64,000 nucleotides of DNA from DATBLE01 sp036555585 (GCA_036555585.1 DATBLE010000001.1:61834-125833); one strand, 5' to 3'; positions 47,241-56,081 are shown, counted from the first letter of the stretch. The notes: generated from the letters alone by a model not told the origin. Numbers and translations are program-made.

Positions 47241-50200
47241 GGCTGCGGAATCACCGCGTCGAGCTCGTCGAGCATCGCGCGCGCAGCCACCAGATCGTGC
47301 GTGTCCAGGCCTTCCGCGAACCGCGAGTAGGCGTCGCCGACGAGCCCGCGCGCCGACTCGTCTCCCTCCGCGCGCAGGTAGCCGGCGAGGCTCAGAGCGG
47401 CGCGCAGCTCGAGCGAGGGCGATCGGCGGTCGCGCGCGAGCGCGAGCGCCTCTCGCAGGCGGGTCTCCGCCTCGGAGCGCCGGTCGAGCTGCAGGAGGAG
47501 CTCGCCCTCGACCCGGCGCAGCTCGCTCTCGAAGAAGAAGCCGCGGGTCGCCGGGGTGTGCGCGAGTCCCGCCTCGACCGCGGCGAGCGCGGCATCGAGC
47601 CGTCCCGCCCGGGCGCGCGCGTCGGCGAGCAGGGCGAAGTAGTACGGGTCGTCCATGTGGGCGCCGGTCGCGCGCGACAGCTCGAGGCCGTCCTCGAGCT
47701 CGGCGACGCCCTGCTCCGTCTCCCCTGCCGCGGCCACGGCCCAGCCGTGGAGGATCATCGCCATCGCCAGTCGATACCGGTAGCCGTCGCGGGTCGCCGC
47801 CTCGATCGCCGCCTCAGCGTGGGCCCGGGCCGCGGCGACGTCGAGGCGGCACTGCTCGACGGTCGCGGCCTGCGCGAGCGCGTTCGCGTAGCCGTGGCGA
47901 TGGCGCGGATCGCCGGTCAGCGCGACCGCCGCCAGCGCGCGCTCGCGTGCACGGTCCGGACGGCCGAGGAACCAGAGCGAGAGCGCGGCCCAGCTGTGGC
48001 AGGCGGCGCCGGCATCGTCCCCGTAGGCCGCCGTGACCGGGTTGAAGTACTCGCCGTCGTAGGCGGCGAGGCCCTGCTCCGCGTGCTCGAGGGCGTGGTC
48101 GAAGGCCCCCTGGTGGAACAGGCTGCAGGCCAGGCGGGCATGCGAGTCGGTGAGCAGCCCGGCAGCCGCCCCGCTCCCGGAGACGACCAGAGCCTCCTCG
48201 AGCAGCGCCTCCGAGCGGTCGTACTCGCCGCGCACCTCGTAGAGGCTCCCCAGCCTGAACAGGGCCCAGCCCAGCTCGTCGCTCCTCCCCAGGCGCTCCG
48301 CCAGCTCGCGGCCGCGCACGAACGCCGCCTCCGCCTCGGGAGCGGACCAGCCTCGCGACGCGACGTGCGCGGCGGCCAGCATCGGCTGGAGCTGGATCTC
48401 CTCGGACCAGCGCTCAGGCCCATCGTGCAGCTGTTCGAGCATCGTCAGCCCGGTCGTCAGGTGCTCGAGCGCCTCCTGGTGGGCGAGCCGCTCCAGCGCC
48501 TGCTCGGCAGCCAGGCGCAGGGACGCGGCGGCCGGGAGGGCTTCGCCGGCGAGCACGAAGTGCTCGGCGACGGTGGCGGCGATCTCCTTCGGCTTCGACC
48601 GGTACGCCTCCTCGAGCCGCCGGCCGACTCTGCCGTGGGCCTCAGCGCGCAACGACGCCGGCATGTCGTCGTAGAGAACCTCTCGGGGCAGGTCGTGGGA
48701 GAAGTGGTACCGGGCCGTCACCGTCCCGTCGGGCCAGCGCTCCTCGCCGGCGGCGAGGACGAGGTTGGCGGCGACCGCGAGCTCGGCGCAGCGGACCTCG
48801 ACCTCGACCGGCGGTCGCCCGGTCGCGGCCGCGACTGCCACGCTGGAGAACTCGCGGCCGACGACGGCGGCCACGCGCAGGAGCTCGCGGTCGGCCGGAT
48901 CGAGCTGGGCGAGCGTCTGCCCGATCAGCTCGCGGACCGTGTGCGGGACACCGCGCGCGAGCCGTGCCGGATCGGCAGGCGACTCGTCCAGGAGCCCCTG
49001 CTCGAGCCAGGAGTCGAGCAGCGTGGCCGCGAACAGCGGGTGCCCGCCGGTGCGCTCGTGGAGGACGCCGGCCACCTCGCGGGCCGCCTCCGCGCCGATC
49101 CGCTCCGCGACGTAGCCCTCGACCGCGTCCGGGTCGAGCGGACCGACTCCGATCTCGGTGCAGAGGCCGCGGCCGCGCAGCGACTGCGCGAGCCTGTGCA
49201 CCGGATGGCGAAGCGCGATCGCGTCGCTGCGCCTGAAGGTGCCGAGGACGAGCAGCCGCGCGGGCTCGTCGCGCCGCGCGAGCGCGTCGAGCAGGTCGAC
49301 GGTCGAGGGGTCGCTCCAGTGCAGGTCCTCGAGGACGAGCACCAGCGGCGTCGACTCGCCGATCGCCTCCAGCGTCTCGAGCATCTCGCGGAGCATCCGC
49401 GTCTGGGTAGCGCCCACCGTGCGCCGCTGCACGGACTCGAGCTCGGCGTCGTCGAGCAGCCACGGCATCTGCGCGGCCCACATCGGCGCCTGCCTGGCGA
49501 GGATCGGGACGAGCGTCTCACCGTCCTGCCGCCGGCCGAGCCGGCCGAGCGCCTCCAGGATCGGCAGGTAGGGCTCCCCCGCGCCGCGATGCTCGACGCA
49601 CTGGCCGCGGGCCGTCGCCGCATGGGCAGGAATCTGCCCGAGGAAGCTCTCGACGATCGTCGTCTTGCCGATGCCGGCCTCGCCGGTGACGAACACCAGC
49701 CGGCGCTCTCCGCCGAGCGTCTCGTAGAGCAGCTGCTGGAGGCGGTCGAGCTCCCGCTGCCGGCCGTGCGGCGGGGCGCCGACGCTGCGCATCGCGAGCG
49801 CGGTCGCCGCCGGGCGCGGCGCCTCCGGCCCCGCCGGGTCGAGCGAGCGGTCCTGCTGGAGCATCCGGCGCTGCAGCTCCCTCAGCCGGGCGGGCGGGTC
49901 GATGCCGAGCTCGTCGGCCAGCATCCGGCGGAACTCCTGGTAGCTGTCGAGCGCCTCGGCGTGACGGCCCGAGCGGTAAAGGGCGAGCATCAGCTGGCCG
50001 CGCAGGCGCTCCCGCAGCGGGTGGCGCCGGACCAGCGTCTCGAGCTCGCCGACGAGCTCGCCGTGGCGGCCGCGGGCGAGGTCCGCGTCGATCCGGTCCT
50101 CGAGGCACGCCACGCGCTGCTCCTCGAGCCGCATCGACTCGAGCCTCGCGAACGGTTCCTCGAACTCACCGAGGGCCGGGCCGCGCCACAGGGCGAGGGC

Positions 50201-50572
50201 GGCTTCGAGCTTCTGCGCCGCCTCCTCGGCGCGGCCTCCGGCGAGCGCCGCGCGTCCCTCGTCGCCGAGCTGCTCGAAGCGCCGGAGGTCGAGCGAGTGC
50301 CCGTCGAGCCCGGCGACGTAGCCCGGCGCGCGCGTGCCCAGCAGCTCCCTGGGCAGCTGCTTGCGGAGCTGCGAGACGAAGATCTGCACCATCTTCGCGG
50401 CGGTCTCCGGTACGGCCTCGCCCCAGAGGTCGTCCACGATCCGATCCATGGGCACGACGCGGTCGGCGTTCAGCAGCAGGAGCGCCAGCAGCGCCCTCTG
50501 CTTCCCGCCCGCGAGCGGGACAGGCCCGGCGTCATCGCGGGCCTCGAACGGCCCGAGTAGCGAGAACTCCAG
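47234..50572 (-). CDS. SARP regulator with AAA ATPase and TPR domains
   Basis: A 1112-residue regulator read from CTG 50572: AGGAGG (50580-50585) lies seven bases upstream, and the codons from CTG onward encode the winged-helix start LEFSLLGPFEA that matches its paralogue's MDFRLLGPLEA. A stop codon two codons upstream excludes anything longer. Residues 1-95 winged helix, 100-245 BTAD, 265-560 AAA with Walker A VTGEAGIGKTT (about 295) and Walker B LVLVLEDLHWSD, 620-1112 TPR-like helices. Nucleotide-regulated activator for the cluster. It follows the MFS gene by three bases. Confidence 0.85.
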   Translation of the reverse strand: MEFSLLGPFEARDDAGPVPLAGGKQRALLALLLLNADRVVPMDRIVDDLWGEAVPETAAKMVQIFVSQLRKQLPRELLGTRAPGYVAGLDGHSLDLRRFEQLGDEGRAALAGGRAEEAAQKLEAALALWRGPALGEFEEPFARLESMRLEEQRVACLEDRIDADLARGRHGELVGELETLVRRHPLRERLRGQLMLALYRSGRHAEALDSYQEFRRMLADELGIDPPARLRELQRRMLQQDRSLDPAGPEAPRPAATALAMRSVGAPPHGRQRELDRLQQLLYETLGGERRLVFVTGEAGIGKTTIVESFLGQIPAHAATARGQCVEHRGAGEPYLPILEALGRLGRRQDGETLVPILARQAPMWAAQMPWLLDDAELESVQRRTVGATQTRMLREMLETLEAIGESTPLVLVLEDLHWSDPSTVDLLDALARRDEPARLLVLGTFRRSDAIALRHPVHRLAQSLRGRGLCTEIGVGPLDPDAVEGYVAERIGAEAAREVAGVLHERTGGHPLFAATLLDSWLEQGLLDESPADPARLARGVPHTVRELIGQTLAQLDPADRELLRVAAVVGREFSSVAVAAATGRPPVEVEVRCAELAVAANLVLAAGEERWPDGTVTARYHFSHDLPREVLYDDMPASLRAEAHGRVGRRLEEAYRSKPKEIAATVAEHFVLAGEALPAAASLRLAAEQALERLAHQEALEHLTTGLTMLEQLHDGPERWSEEIQLQPMLAAAHVASRGWSAPEAEAAFVRGRELAERLGRSDELGWALFRLGSLYEVRGEYDRSEALLEEALVVSGSGAAAGLLTDSHARLACSLFHQGAFDHALEHAEQGLAAYDGEYFNPVTAAYGDDAGAACHSWAALSLWFLGRPDRARERALAAVALTGDPRHRHGYANALAQAATVEQCRLDVAAARAHAEAAIEAATRDGYRYRLAMAMILHGWAVAAAGETEQGVAELEDGLELSRATGAHMDDPYYFALLADARARAGRLDAALAAVEAGLAHTPATRGFFFESELRRVEGELLLQLDRRSEAETRLREALALARDRRSPSLELRAALSLAGYLRAEGDESARGLVGDAYSRFAEGLDTHDLVAARAMLDELDAVIPQPR

Positions 50573-50575
50573 CGT

Positions 50576-51769
50576 CTACCCTCCTGGCAGGATTATCGCG
50601 GTGCGGCGATCCGGCCGTGCCGCCGGGGCCGCGAGCGCCAGCGCCGCCGACGCGAACAGCAGTCCCATCGCCCCGCCGAGCGCTCCGTAGCCGCCGAGGG
50701 CGAGCGCGGCGCCGCCCGCAGTCGCGCCGACGAAGTAGCCGAGCTGCATCGTGGCGGTCCTCAGGCTCGCCAGCGTGGGGCGAAGCTCGGGAGAGCGCGA
50801 GAGCGCGTAGGCGTTCGAGAGCAGCGTCCGGGCGCCGAACAGGAACGCGGCGGAGGAAAACAGCAGCGTGCTGGCCGCGACTCCCACGCGCACCGCCCCG
50901 AACGCCGCGTCGGCGAGGGCGAGCAGCAGCGAGAGGGCCGCGAGCAGGCCGCGGGCCTCCAGGCGCACGAGCCTGCGGGCGGTCAGGTTGCCCGCGACGT
51001 AGAGGCTCGCGACCACCGCGAGCAGGCCGCCGGTCGACGCGGCCGACGTCCCGTACGACTGCACGAACAGCGCACCCGAGTAGACGAGCGTTCCCGCCCA
51101 GCCGGCGTTGGCGGCCAGCTCGGCCGCCAGCCACCCCGCAAGCGTGCGGTCGGCCAGGACGGCTCCGACCGGAGCGCGGCGCACCTCCCGGGACGGCGCA
51201 GCGGCCCGCGGTGCCACGAGCAGTCCGGCCACGATCGCGGCGGGAAGCGGCAGCACCAGCCAGCCCAGGCGCCAGCTGACCCCGCCCACGGTTCCGATCA
51301 GCGGCATGCCGAGGATCCAGGCCGCCGACGGACCGACCAGCGTCCAGGACAGCGCCCGCGCCCGCAGCTCGGGAGCGACCCACTCGGCGCTCGCGAGCAC
51401 GCCTGCGGTGGTCAGGGCCCCGACCCCCACCCCCACCGGCACCTGGGCGGCGAGCAGCGCGACGAAGGTCGGCGCCGCCGCGCTCGCCAGCGACCCGACC
51501 ACGAGCAGGCCCGAGGCGGCGAGGAGCTGCCCGCCGAGGCCGACGCGGGCGGGCACCGCGCCCAGGAGCAGCGCGGTGACGGCGGCGGCGAGGCCGGTCA
51601 CCGTCCGCAGCTGCCCCGCGGTCGCGGTCGAGACGTCGAGGTCGCTCGCGGCCTGGACCAGCACCGGCGACATCACGATCAGCGCGGCCTGGCCGGCGAG
51701 CAGGCACAGGAGCAGGGTGATGCTCACCTTCCGATGCCCCGGTGCGACTCCCTGCGTTGTCCCTCTCAT
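50576..51769 (-). CDS. MFS transporter
   Basis: A 397-residue transporter with about 12 helices (SITLLLCLLAGQAALIVMSP and onward), a GLGGQLLAASGLL loop region and LGMPLIGTVGGVSWRLGWL. This resembles sugar or drug exporters of the AraJ type. ATG 51769 follows GGAGGAC. Its TAG stop lies within the ribosome-site region of the SARP-ATPase gene, so the two are co-transcribed. The divergent promoter region shared with osmC holds the GCGGTAAAG inverted repeat. Confidence 0.82.
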   Translation of the reverse strand: MRGTTQGVAPGHRKVSITLLLCLLAGQAALIVMSPVLVQAASDLDVSTATAGQLRTVTGLAAAVTALLLGAVPARVGLGGQLLAASGLLVVGSLASAAAPTFVALLAAQVPVGVGVGALTTAGVLASAEWVAPELRARALSWTLVGPSAAWILGMPLIGTVGGVSWRLGWLVLPLPAAIVAGLLVAPRAAAPSREVRRAPVGAVLADRTLAGWLAAELAANAGWAGTLVYSGALFVQSYGTSAASTGGLLAVVASLYVAGNLTARRLVRLEARGLLAALSLLLALADAAFGAVRVGVAASTLLFSSAAFLFGARTLLSNAYALSRSPELRPTLASLRTATMQLGYFVGATAGGAALALGGYGALGGAMGLLFASAALALAAPAARPDRRTAIILPGG

Positions 51770-51835
51770 GACCGTCCTCCGTCGTCTCGTGTTCACCGGA
51801 GGAGAGCGAGACGCGGTTGCGCCCCGGTCAGGTCC

Positions 51836-51891
51836 GCGGTAAAGACGGCCGCCTGCCACACCCCGGCCGGGAGCTACTCGCGCTTTACCGC
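51836..51891. promoter_or_regulatory. GCGGTAAAG inverted repeat in the MFS/osmC divergent promoter
   Basis: GCGGTAAAG (51836-51844) and CTTTACCGC (51883-51891) are perfect 9-bp inverted repeats 38 bases apart. One half lies about 67 bases from the MFS start, the other about 88 from osmC. The core CGGTAAA is shared with the site at 47209-47240 in the same cluster. The likely binder is one of the two SARP proteins or the osmC-linked circuit. Confidence 0.5.
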
Positions 51892-51978
51892 CGCCGCAAC
51901 CGACGGCCAACCGGCGTGGTGTCCCCTTCTTCGCACAGCTCCGGCATCCCGCCGGGCACGCAGCAAAGGAGGAGCATG

Positions 51979-52548
51979 ATGAGCACCACCGTCGAGACGA
52001 TCCGCAACGGCGTCGACACCGCGCAGCTCTACGGCACCCTCGACGCGATCAAGGCGGATCCGGCTCTCGCGCGGTTCCAGTTCCGGGCGCGCAACCGCTG
52101 GATCGCGGGCGCGCACAACCGCAGCACGATCCGCGACTTCTACGCCGCCAAGCAGGAGGACGCCTCCCGCACCGAGGAGTTCGTCCTCGACGCCGGCGAG
52201 CCGGCGATCCTGCTCGGCAGCGACACCGGGCCCAACCCGGCCGAGTACCTGCTGCACGCGCTCGCGGCCTGCCTGACCACGTCGCTCGTCTACGTCGCGG
52301 CAGCCAGGGGCGTCCGCCTGACCGAGGTCGAGTCGACCCTCGAAGGCGACATGGACGTGCAGGGCGCGCTCGGCCTGTCTGACGACTACCGCAACGGCTT
52401 CGAGCGGATCCACGTCTCCTTCCGCATCGCGGGCGACGCGCCGGAGGAGAAGCTGCGCGAGGTCGTCGAACGCGCCCAGCAGCGCTCGGCCGTCTTCGAC
52501 ATGGTCACCAACGGCGTTCCGGTGACGGTGGACGCGGCGATCGCATGA
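51979..52548 (+). CDS. OsmC-family protein
   Basis: A 189-residue OsmC/Ohr-fold protein (TGPNPAEYLLHALAACLTTS holds the first, peroxidatic-type Cys). The second Cys helix position reads QQRSAVFDMVTNGVPV with no Cys, so a classical two-Cys hydroperoxide reductase is unlikely. The ribosome site AGGAGG (51968-51973) fits ATG 51979 better than ATG 51976. Its stop overlaps the flavin reductase start by four bases. Detoxification or thiol chemistry in the cluster is plausible. Confidence 0.82.
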   Translation: MSTTVETIRNGVDTAQLYGTLDAIKADPALARFQFRARNRWIAGAHNRSTIRDFYAAKQEDASRTEEFVLDAGEPAILLGSDTGPNPAEYLLHALAACLTTSLVYVAAARGVRLTEVESTLEGDMDVQGALGLSDDYRNGFERIHVSFRIAGDAPEEKLREVVERAQQRSAVFDMVTNGVPVTVDAAIA

Positions 52549-53084
52549 GCTCGTCGACCGTGGCGGCGGCCGGGCAGCGCCTCGGCCGCCGCGCCTCCGT
52601 CACCGGCTACCTCGACGCGATGAGCGCCCTGGCGAGCGGCGTCGTCGTCGTCACCTGCCGGATCGACGGCAGGCCGTGGGGGACGACCGTGACCGCCTTC
52701 TCCTCGGTCTCGGCCGACCCGCCGACGGTGCTCGTGTCGCTGGGCTCGGGAACGGCCGCCGCGCGCGCGATCGACCACTCAGGGAGCTTCGGAGTCAGCA
52801 TCCTCGCCGAGGAGCAGGCTCAGGTCGCCAGGCACTGCTCGCGGCCGGGAGCCGACAAGTACCTGGAGCGGTTCGCCGCGGTGGGCGCGAGCGCCGCGAG
52901 CCCGGCGGTCGCAGGTGCGCTCGCGCATCTCGACTGCGACGTGATCGACCGGATCCCGGTCGCGGACCACCTCCTCTTCGTCGGGGAGGTTCGCACCGCA
53001 CGGCCGCTTGCAGGCGAGCGGGCGCCGCTCGTCTACCAGGGCCGGACGTACCGGCGGCTCGCCGGCACCCGCCTCAGTAGCTGA
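52545..53084 (+). CDS. Flavin reductase (FMN-binding split barrel)
   Basis: A 179-residue HpaC-type reductase: YLDAMSALASGVVVVTCRID, GTTVTAFSSVSADPPTVLVS (FMN and nicotinamide site), SGSFGVSILAEEQ and the C-terminal VYQGRTYRRL. It reduces FMN or FAD with NAD(P)H for a partner monooxygenase. It is translationally coupled to osmC. The best partner in the window is the ACAD-fold enzyme at 45935-47140, which would make a two-component oxygenase; that pairing is inferred. Confidence 0.88.
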   Translation: MSSSTVAAAGQRLGRRASVTGYLDAMSALASGVVVVTCRIDGRPWGTTVTAFSSVSADPPTVLVSLGSGTAAARAIDHSGSFGVSILAEEQAQVARHCSRPGADKYLERFAAVGASAASPAVAGALAHLDCDVIDRIPVADHLLFVGEVRTARPLAGERAPLVYQGRTYRRLAGTRLSS

Positions 53085-53445
53085 ACACCGTCGCCGGCGA
53101 GTCGCCGATCCAGCTCCAGAGCGGTGTCGCCCCGCCCACCTCGGCATTGGGGACGAGCGCGTCCTGGTCGAGCTTGCGCGCCTGGGCGCAGATCGGGCAC
53201 ACCAGCAGGCGCCCGCCGTTGTCGGCGTACTGCTCGAAGAGCCTGGCGATCGGCGGGCAGCCCTCGCACGCGACCGCGTCCGCGTACCCGGGCAGCGCGA
53301 GCCGGACCGCCTCCTTCGTCAGGAACATCGTCACCTGCTTGCCCTGCTCGGCGGCTGCGCCGGCGACCAGGAACGCGATCATGACGCGCTCGGCGTCCTC
53401 CAGCCCGGTCGCCAGGTTGACCACGACCTTCGAATCGTCCGCCAT
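53074..53445 (-). CDS. DsrE/F-like sulfur-relay protein
   Basis: A 123-residue protein with the DsrE fold: VVVNLATGLEDAERVMIAFL, GKQVTMFLTKEAVRLALPG, ACEGCPPIARL and GRLLVCPICAQARKLD. Conserved cysteines in the last two are typical of the peroxiredoxin-like DsrE branch that carries sulfur or acts in redox control. It converges on the flavin reductase with an 11-base overlap. ATG 53445 is preceded by AAAGGGGG. Confidence 0.82.
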   Translation of the reverse strand: MADDSKVVVNLATGLEDAERVMIAFLVAGAAAEQGKQVTMFLTKEAVRLALPGYADAVACEGCPPIARLFEQYADNGGRLLVCPICAQARKLDQDALVPNAEVGGATPLWSWIGDSPATVFSY

Positions 53446-53561
53446 CGGGATCCCCCTTTCGTGCCTGCTGCTCGGCCTGCCTCGGCGGGATGCTCGCGCG
53501 CCGGCTCCACGCCCGCAACCGCGATGTGCCGAGACCGCCCCGGCGTGGAAGACGTATCGGG

Positions 53562-54376
53562 GTGACGGCATGGCTCGGTCTCGTGCTCGCGCTCGCCTCC
53601 GCGATCGCGGTCAACTGGGCCTACACGCGGGAGCACGACGCCGCCGCAGGCCTCCCGCGCCTCACGCCGAGACGGCCGCTTCGCTCCGCGGGGCTGCTCC
53701 TGCACGACCGCGCCTGGCTGCGAGGCTTCGCGGCCGAGTGTGCGGGCTGGCTGAGCTACGTGGCCGCATTGCGCCTCGCGCCGCTCGCGCTGGTCCAGGC
53801 CGTCGGCGCCGGCGGCATCGGCGTGCTCGCGCTGCTCACCGTGCACGGCGATCCCAGGCGGCTCGAGCGCCGCCGGCGGCTCGCCGTCCTCGCCGCGCTC
53901 GTCGGCCTCGTCCTCCTGTCGCTCTCGCTGGTCGGCACCGCGCCGGGCGAGCGCACGCCGGACGCCGTCGCCGTCGGCCTCTGGCTCGCCGCCTGCGCCG
54001 CGGGAGCGGTCACGCTGATCGCGATCCGCCTGCCGGTCGCACGGGCGGCCGCTCTCGGGCTCGCGGCCGGGCTCCTCTTCGCCGGCGGCGACATCTCGGT
54101 CAAGCTGGCCGTCCGCGGCGGGCTCTGGCTGGTCGCGATCACCTCGCTGGTCGCCTTCTACGCGTTCGGGACGATGCGCCTCCAGGCAGCCTTCCAGCAC
54201 GGTGACGCCTTGACCGCCGCCGGCATCGCCACGCTCGCGACGAACGCGATCCCGATCGCGGCCGGCTTCGCGCTGTTCGGCGAGTCGCTCCCCGGAGGAG
54301 CCCGGGGGGCCTCCAGATCGCCGGCTTCGCCGCCGTCGTGGCCGGAGCGGTCGCGCTCGGCAGCCCGCACGCCTGA
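53562..54376 (+). CDS. DMT/EamA-type transporter with a one-base frameshift near its end
   Basis: The product from GTG 53562 has about ten hydrophobic segments of a drug/metabolite transporter (WLGLVLALASAIAVNWAYTR, VAALRLAPLALVQAVGAGGI). In this sequence the frame breaks in the G-run 54304-54309 (six G). With seven G the next codons would read GLQIAGFAAVVAGAVALG and end at TGA 54374-54376, exactly overlapping the next ATG (TGATG). So either one base was lost recently or the sequence has an error. Without correction the final helix is lost. Confidence 0.7.
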
Positions 54377-55821
54377 TGGCCACGGCGCTCGGCCGGACGA
54401 CGCGCGCGGCGATCGACCGGCTGACGGTCGCGCTCGGCGGCGCCGAGCGGACGCGGGTGATCGTCGTGCTCGCCTGCGTGCTCGGGCTCAGCGGCGCCGA
54501 CACCGCCACCGTCGGCGCGACCGCGAGCCAGCTCCGCCACGCGCTCGGGATCAACAACACGGACGTCGGCCTGCTCGTCACGGTCAGCTCGCTGGTCGGG
54601 GCGGTCGCCACCCTGCCGTTCGGCGTGCTGGCCGACCGGGTCCGACGAACGTGGACGCTCGGCGCCGTGATCGTGCTCTGGGGGCTCGCGATGTTCTGGA
54701 GCGCCGCCGCGACCAGCTTCGGCACGCTCCTGCTCGCGCGCCTCGTGCTCGGGGCCGCCACCGCGGCGGCGGGGCCGATCGTCGCCTCGCTCGTCGGCGA
54801 CTACTTCCCGGCCACCGAGCGCGGGCGCATCTACGGCTACATCCTGGCCGGCGAGCTCGCCGGGTCGGGCTTCGGCTTCGCGGTCACAGGCGACATCGCC
54901 GCGCTCTCCTGGCGGGCCGCGTTCGTCTTCCTCGGCATCCCCGCCTTCGTGCTCGCGTGGTTCGTCCTGCGGCTGCGCGAGCCGGAGCGCGGCGGGCAGG
55001 GCGCGCTCGTCTCCGAGAGCGCAGAGCCCGAGCCCGAGGAGCACGAGCCGGAGCACGGACATCGCCGGACCGACGCCCAGCGGCTCGCCGACGAGCACGG
55101 AGTCGCCGCGGACCCCGACCTCGTCCTGCGCCGCGACGGCACCCGCATGAGCCTGCCCGCCGCCGTGCGCTACGTGCTGCGCGTCCGCACGAACCTGATC
55201 CTGATCGCGGCGAGCGCCTGCGGCTACTACTTCCTCGCCGGCGTGCAGACCTTCGGGCTCGAGTTCGCGAAGGACCAGTACGAAATCGGCCAGGTGGTGG
55301 CGACCGGGGCGCTGCTCGTCGTCGGGCTGGGGGCGATCGGCGGTGTCCTCGCCGGCGGCGCGATCGGAGACGGGCTACTGCGCCGCGGCCGGCTCGACGC
55401 CCGGATCCGGACGAGCGCCGTCTCGGCCGCGGCGGCGACCCTCCTGTTCATCCCCGCGCTCTTCACCCGCCACCCGGCGACCGCGGTCATCTGGCTCGGA
55501 GCCGCGGCGTTCGCGCTCTCGGCTCAGAACCCGCCGCTCGACGCCGCCCGCCTGGACATCATGCCGGCCTCCCTGTGGGGACGCGCCGAGGCCGTGCGCA
55601 CCCTGCTGCGCTCGCTCGCCCAGGCGCTCGCGCCGCTGCTCTTCGGCGCCGTCTCCGACTACGTCTTCGGCGGTGGCCGGACCGGCCTGCTCTGGACGTT
55701 CGTGCTCATGCTCCTCCCGCTCGGGGCGGGGGCGGCCCTCCTCTTCAAGGCGCTCGCCACCTACCCGCGAGACGTGGCCACCGCCGCCGCGGCGCGGGGC
55801 CCGCGGCGGCCGCGGAGCTAG
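54376..55821 (+). CDS. MFS transporter
   Basis: A 481-residue 12-helix transporter: VLGLSGADTATVGATASQLR, GVLADRVRRTWTLGAV (loop 2-3 motif), GPIVASLVGDYFPATERGRI and a His/Glu-rich cytosolic loop (EPEPEEHEPEHGHRR) between helices 6 and 7. This resembles the spinster-like group. ATG 54376 would overlap the DMT stop in TGATG. The final TAG stop is the first base triplet of a MITE-like element, so the gene's natural 3' end may have been altered by insertion. Confidence 0.85.
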   Translation: MATALGRTTRAAIDRLTVALGGAERTRVIVVLACVLGLSGADTATVGATASQLRHALGINNTDVGLLVTVSSLVGAVATLPFGVLADRVRRTWTLGAVIVLWGLAMFWSAAATSFGTLLLARLVLGAATAAAGPIVASLVGDYFPATERGRIYGYILAGELAGSGFGFAVTGDIAALSWRAAFVFLGIPAFVLAWFVLRLREPERGGQGALVSESAEPEPEEHEPEHGHRRTDAQRLADEHGVAADPDLVLRRDGTRMSLPAAVRYVLRVRTNLILIAASACGYYFLAGVQTFGLEFAKDQYEIGQVVATGALLVVGLGAIGGVLAGGAIGDGLLRRGRLDARIRTSAVSAAAATLLFIPALFTRHPATAVIWLGAAAFALSAQNPPLDAARLDIMPASLWGRAEAVRTLLRSLAQALAPLLFGAVSDYVFGGGRTGLLWTFVLMLLPLGAGAALLFKALATYPRDVATAAAARGPRRPRS

Positions 55822-56040
55822 ATGGCTGACCGGAAAAGGTCGTCTGCTCCGGGGCGCGAGCTGGTCCCTCTGGGGCGGGCGGCGAGACCGGCGCCGCTAC
55901 GAGAAACGTAACGGCGGCGGGCTCGCCGCACGAAGCGGACGCGCCGCTGGAGCGGCCTCCGGCCGCGCAAGCGACGCGGGAGCGGCCCAGACGACCAGAT
56001 CGCGCATCCGGACGCACGAGATTTTCCGGTCAGCCATCTA
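55819..56040. mobile_element. MITE-like element with 17-bp terminal inverted repeats and TA flanks
   Basis: TAGATGGCTGACCGGAAAA (55819-55837) and its exact reverse complement at 56022-56040 bound 222 bp with no coding potential. If TA is the duplicated target, the repeats are GATGGCTGACCGGAAAA (17 bp), the pattern of IS630/Tc1-mariner-type miniature elements. Inside, GGTCGTCTG (55838-55846) pairs with CAGACGACC (55988-55996), so the transcript could fold into a long imperfect hairpin. It overlaps the stop codon of the upstream MFS gene. No transposase is present. Confidence 0.6.
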
Positions 56041-56081
56041 CCCGTGCTGTAACGAATCCGGCGGCGAGGGGACTCACGCTC

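Noticed and set aside
47297..50560. A 1087-codon plus-strand frame
   Set aside because: It is the antisense shadow of the SARP-ATPase gene, whose Walker motifs, BTAD domain and paralogue are clear.
55819..56040. Plain intrinsic terminator of the MFS gene
   Set aside because: Arms 185 bases apart with TA at both outer ends and a 25-base offset in the inner pairing fit a miniature element better, though a terminator function in addition is possible.
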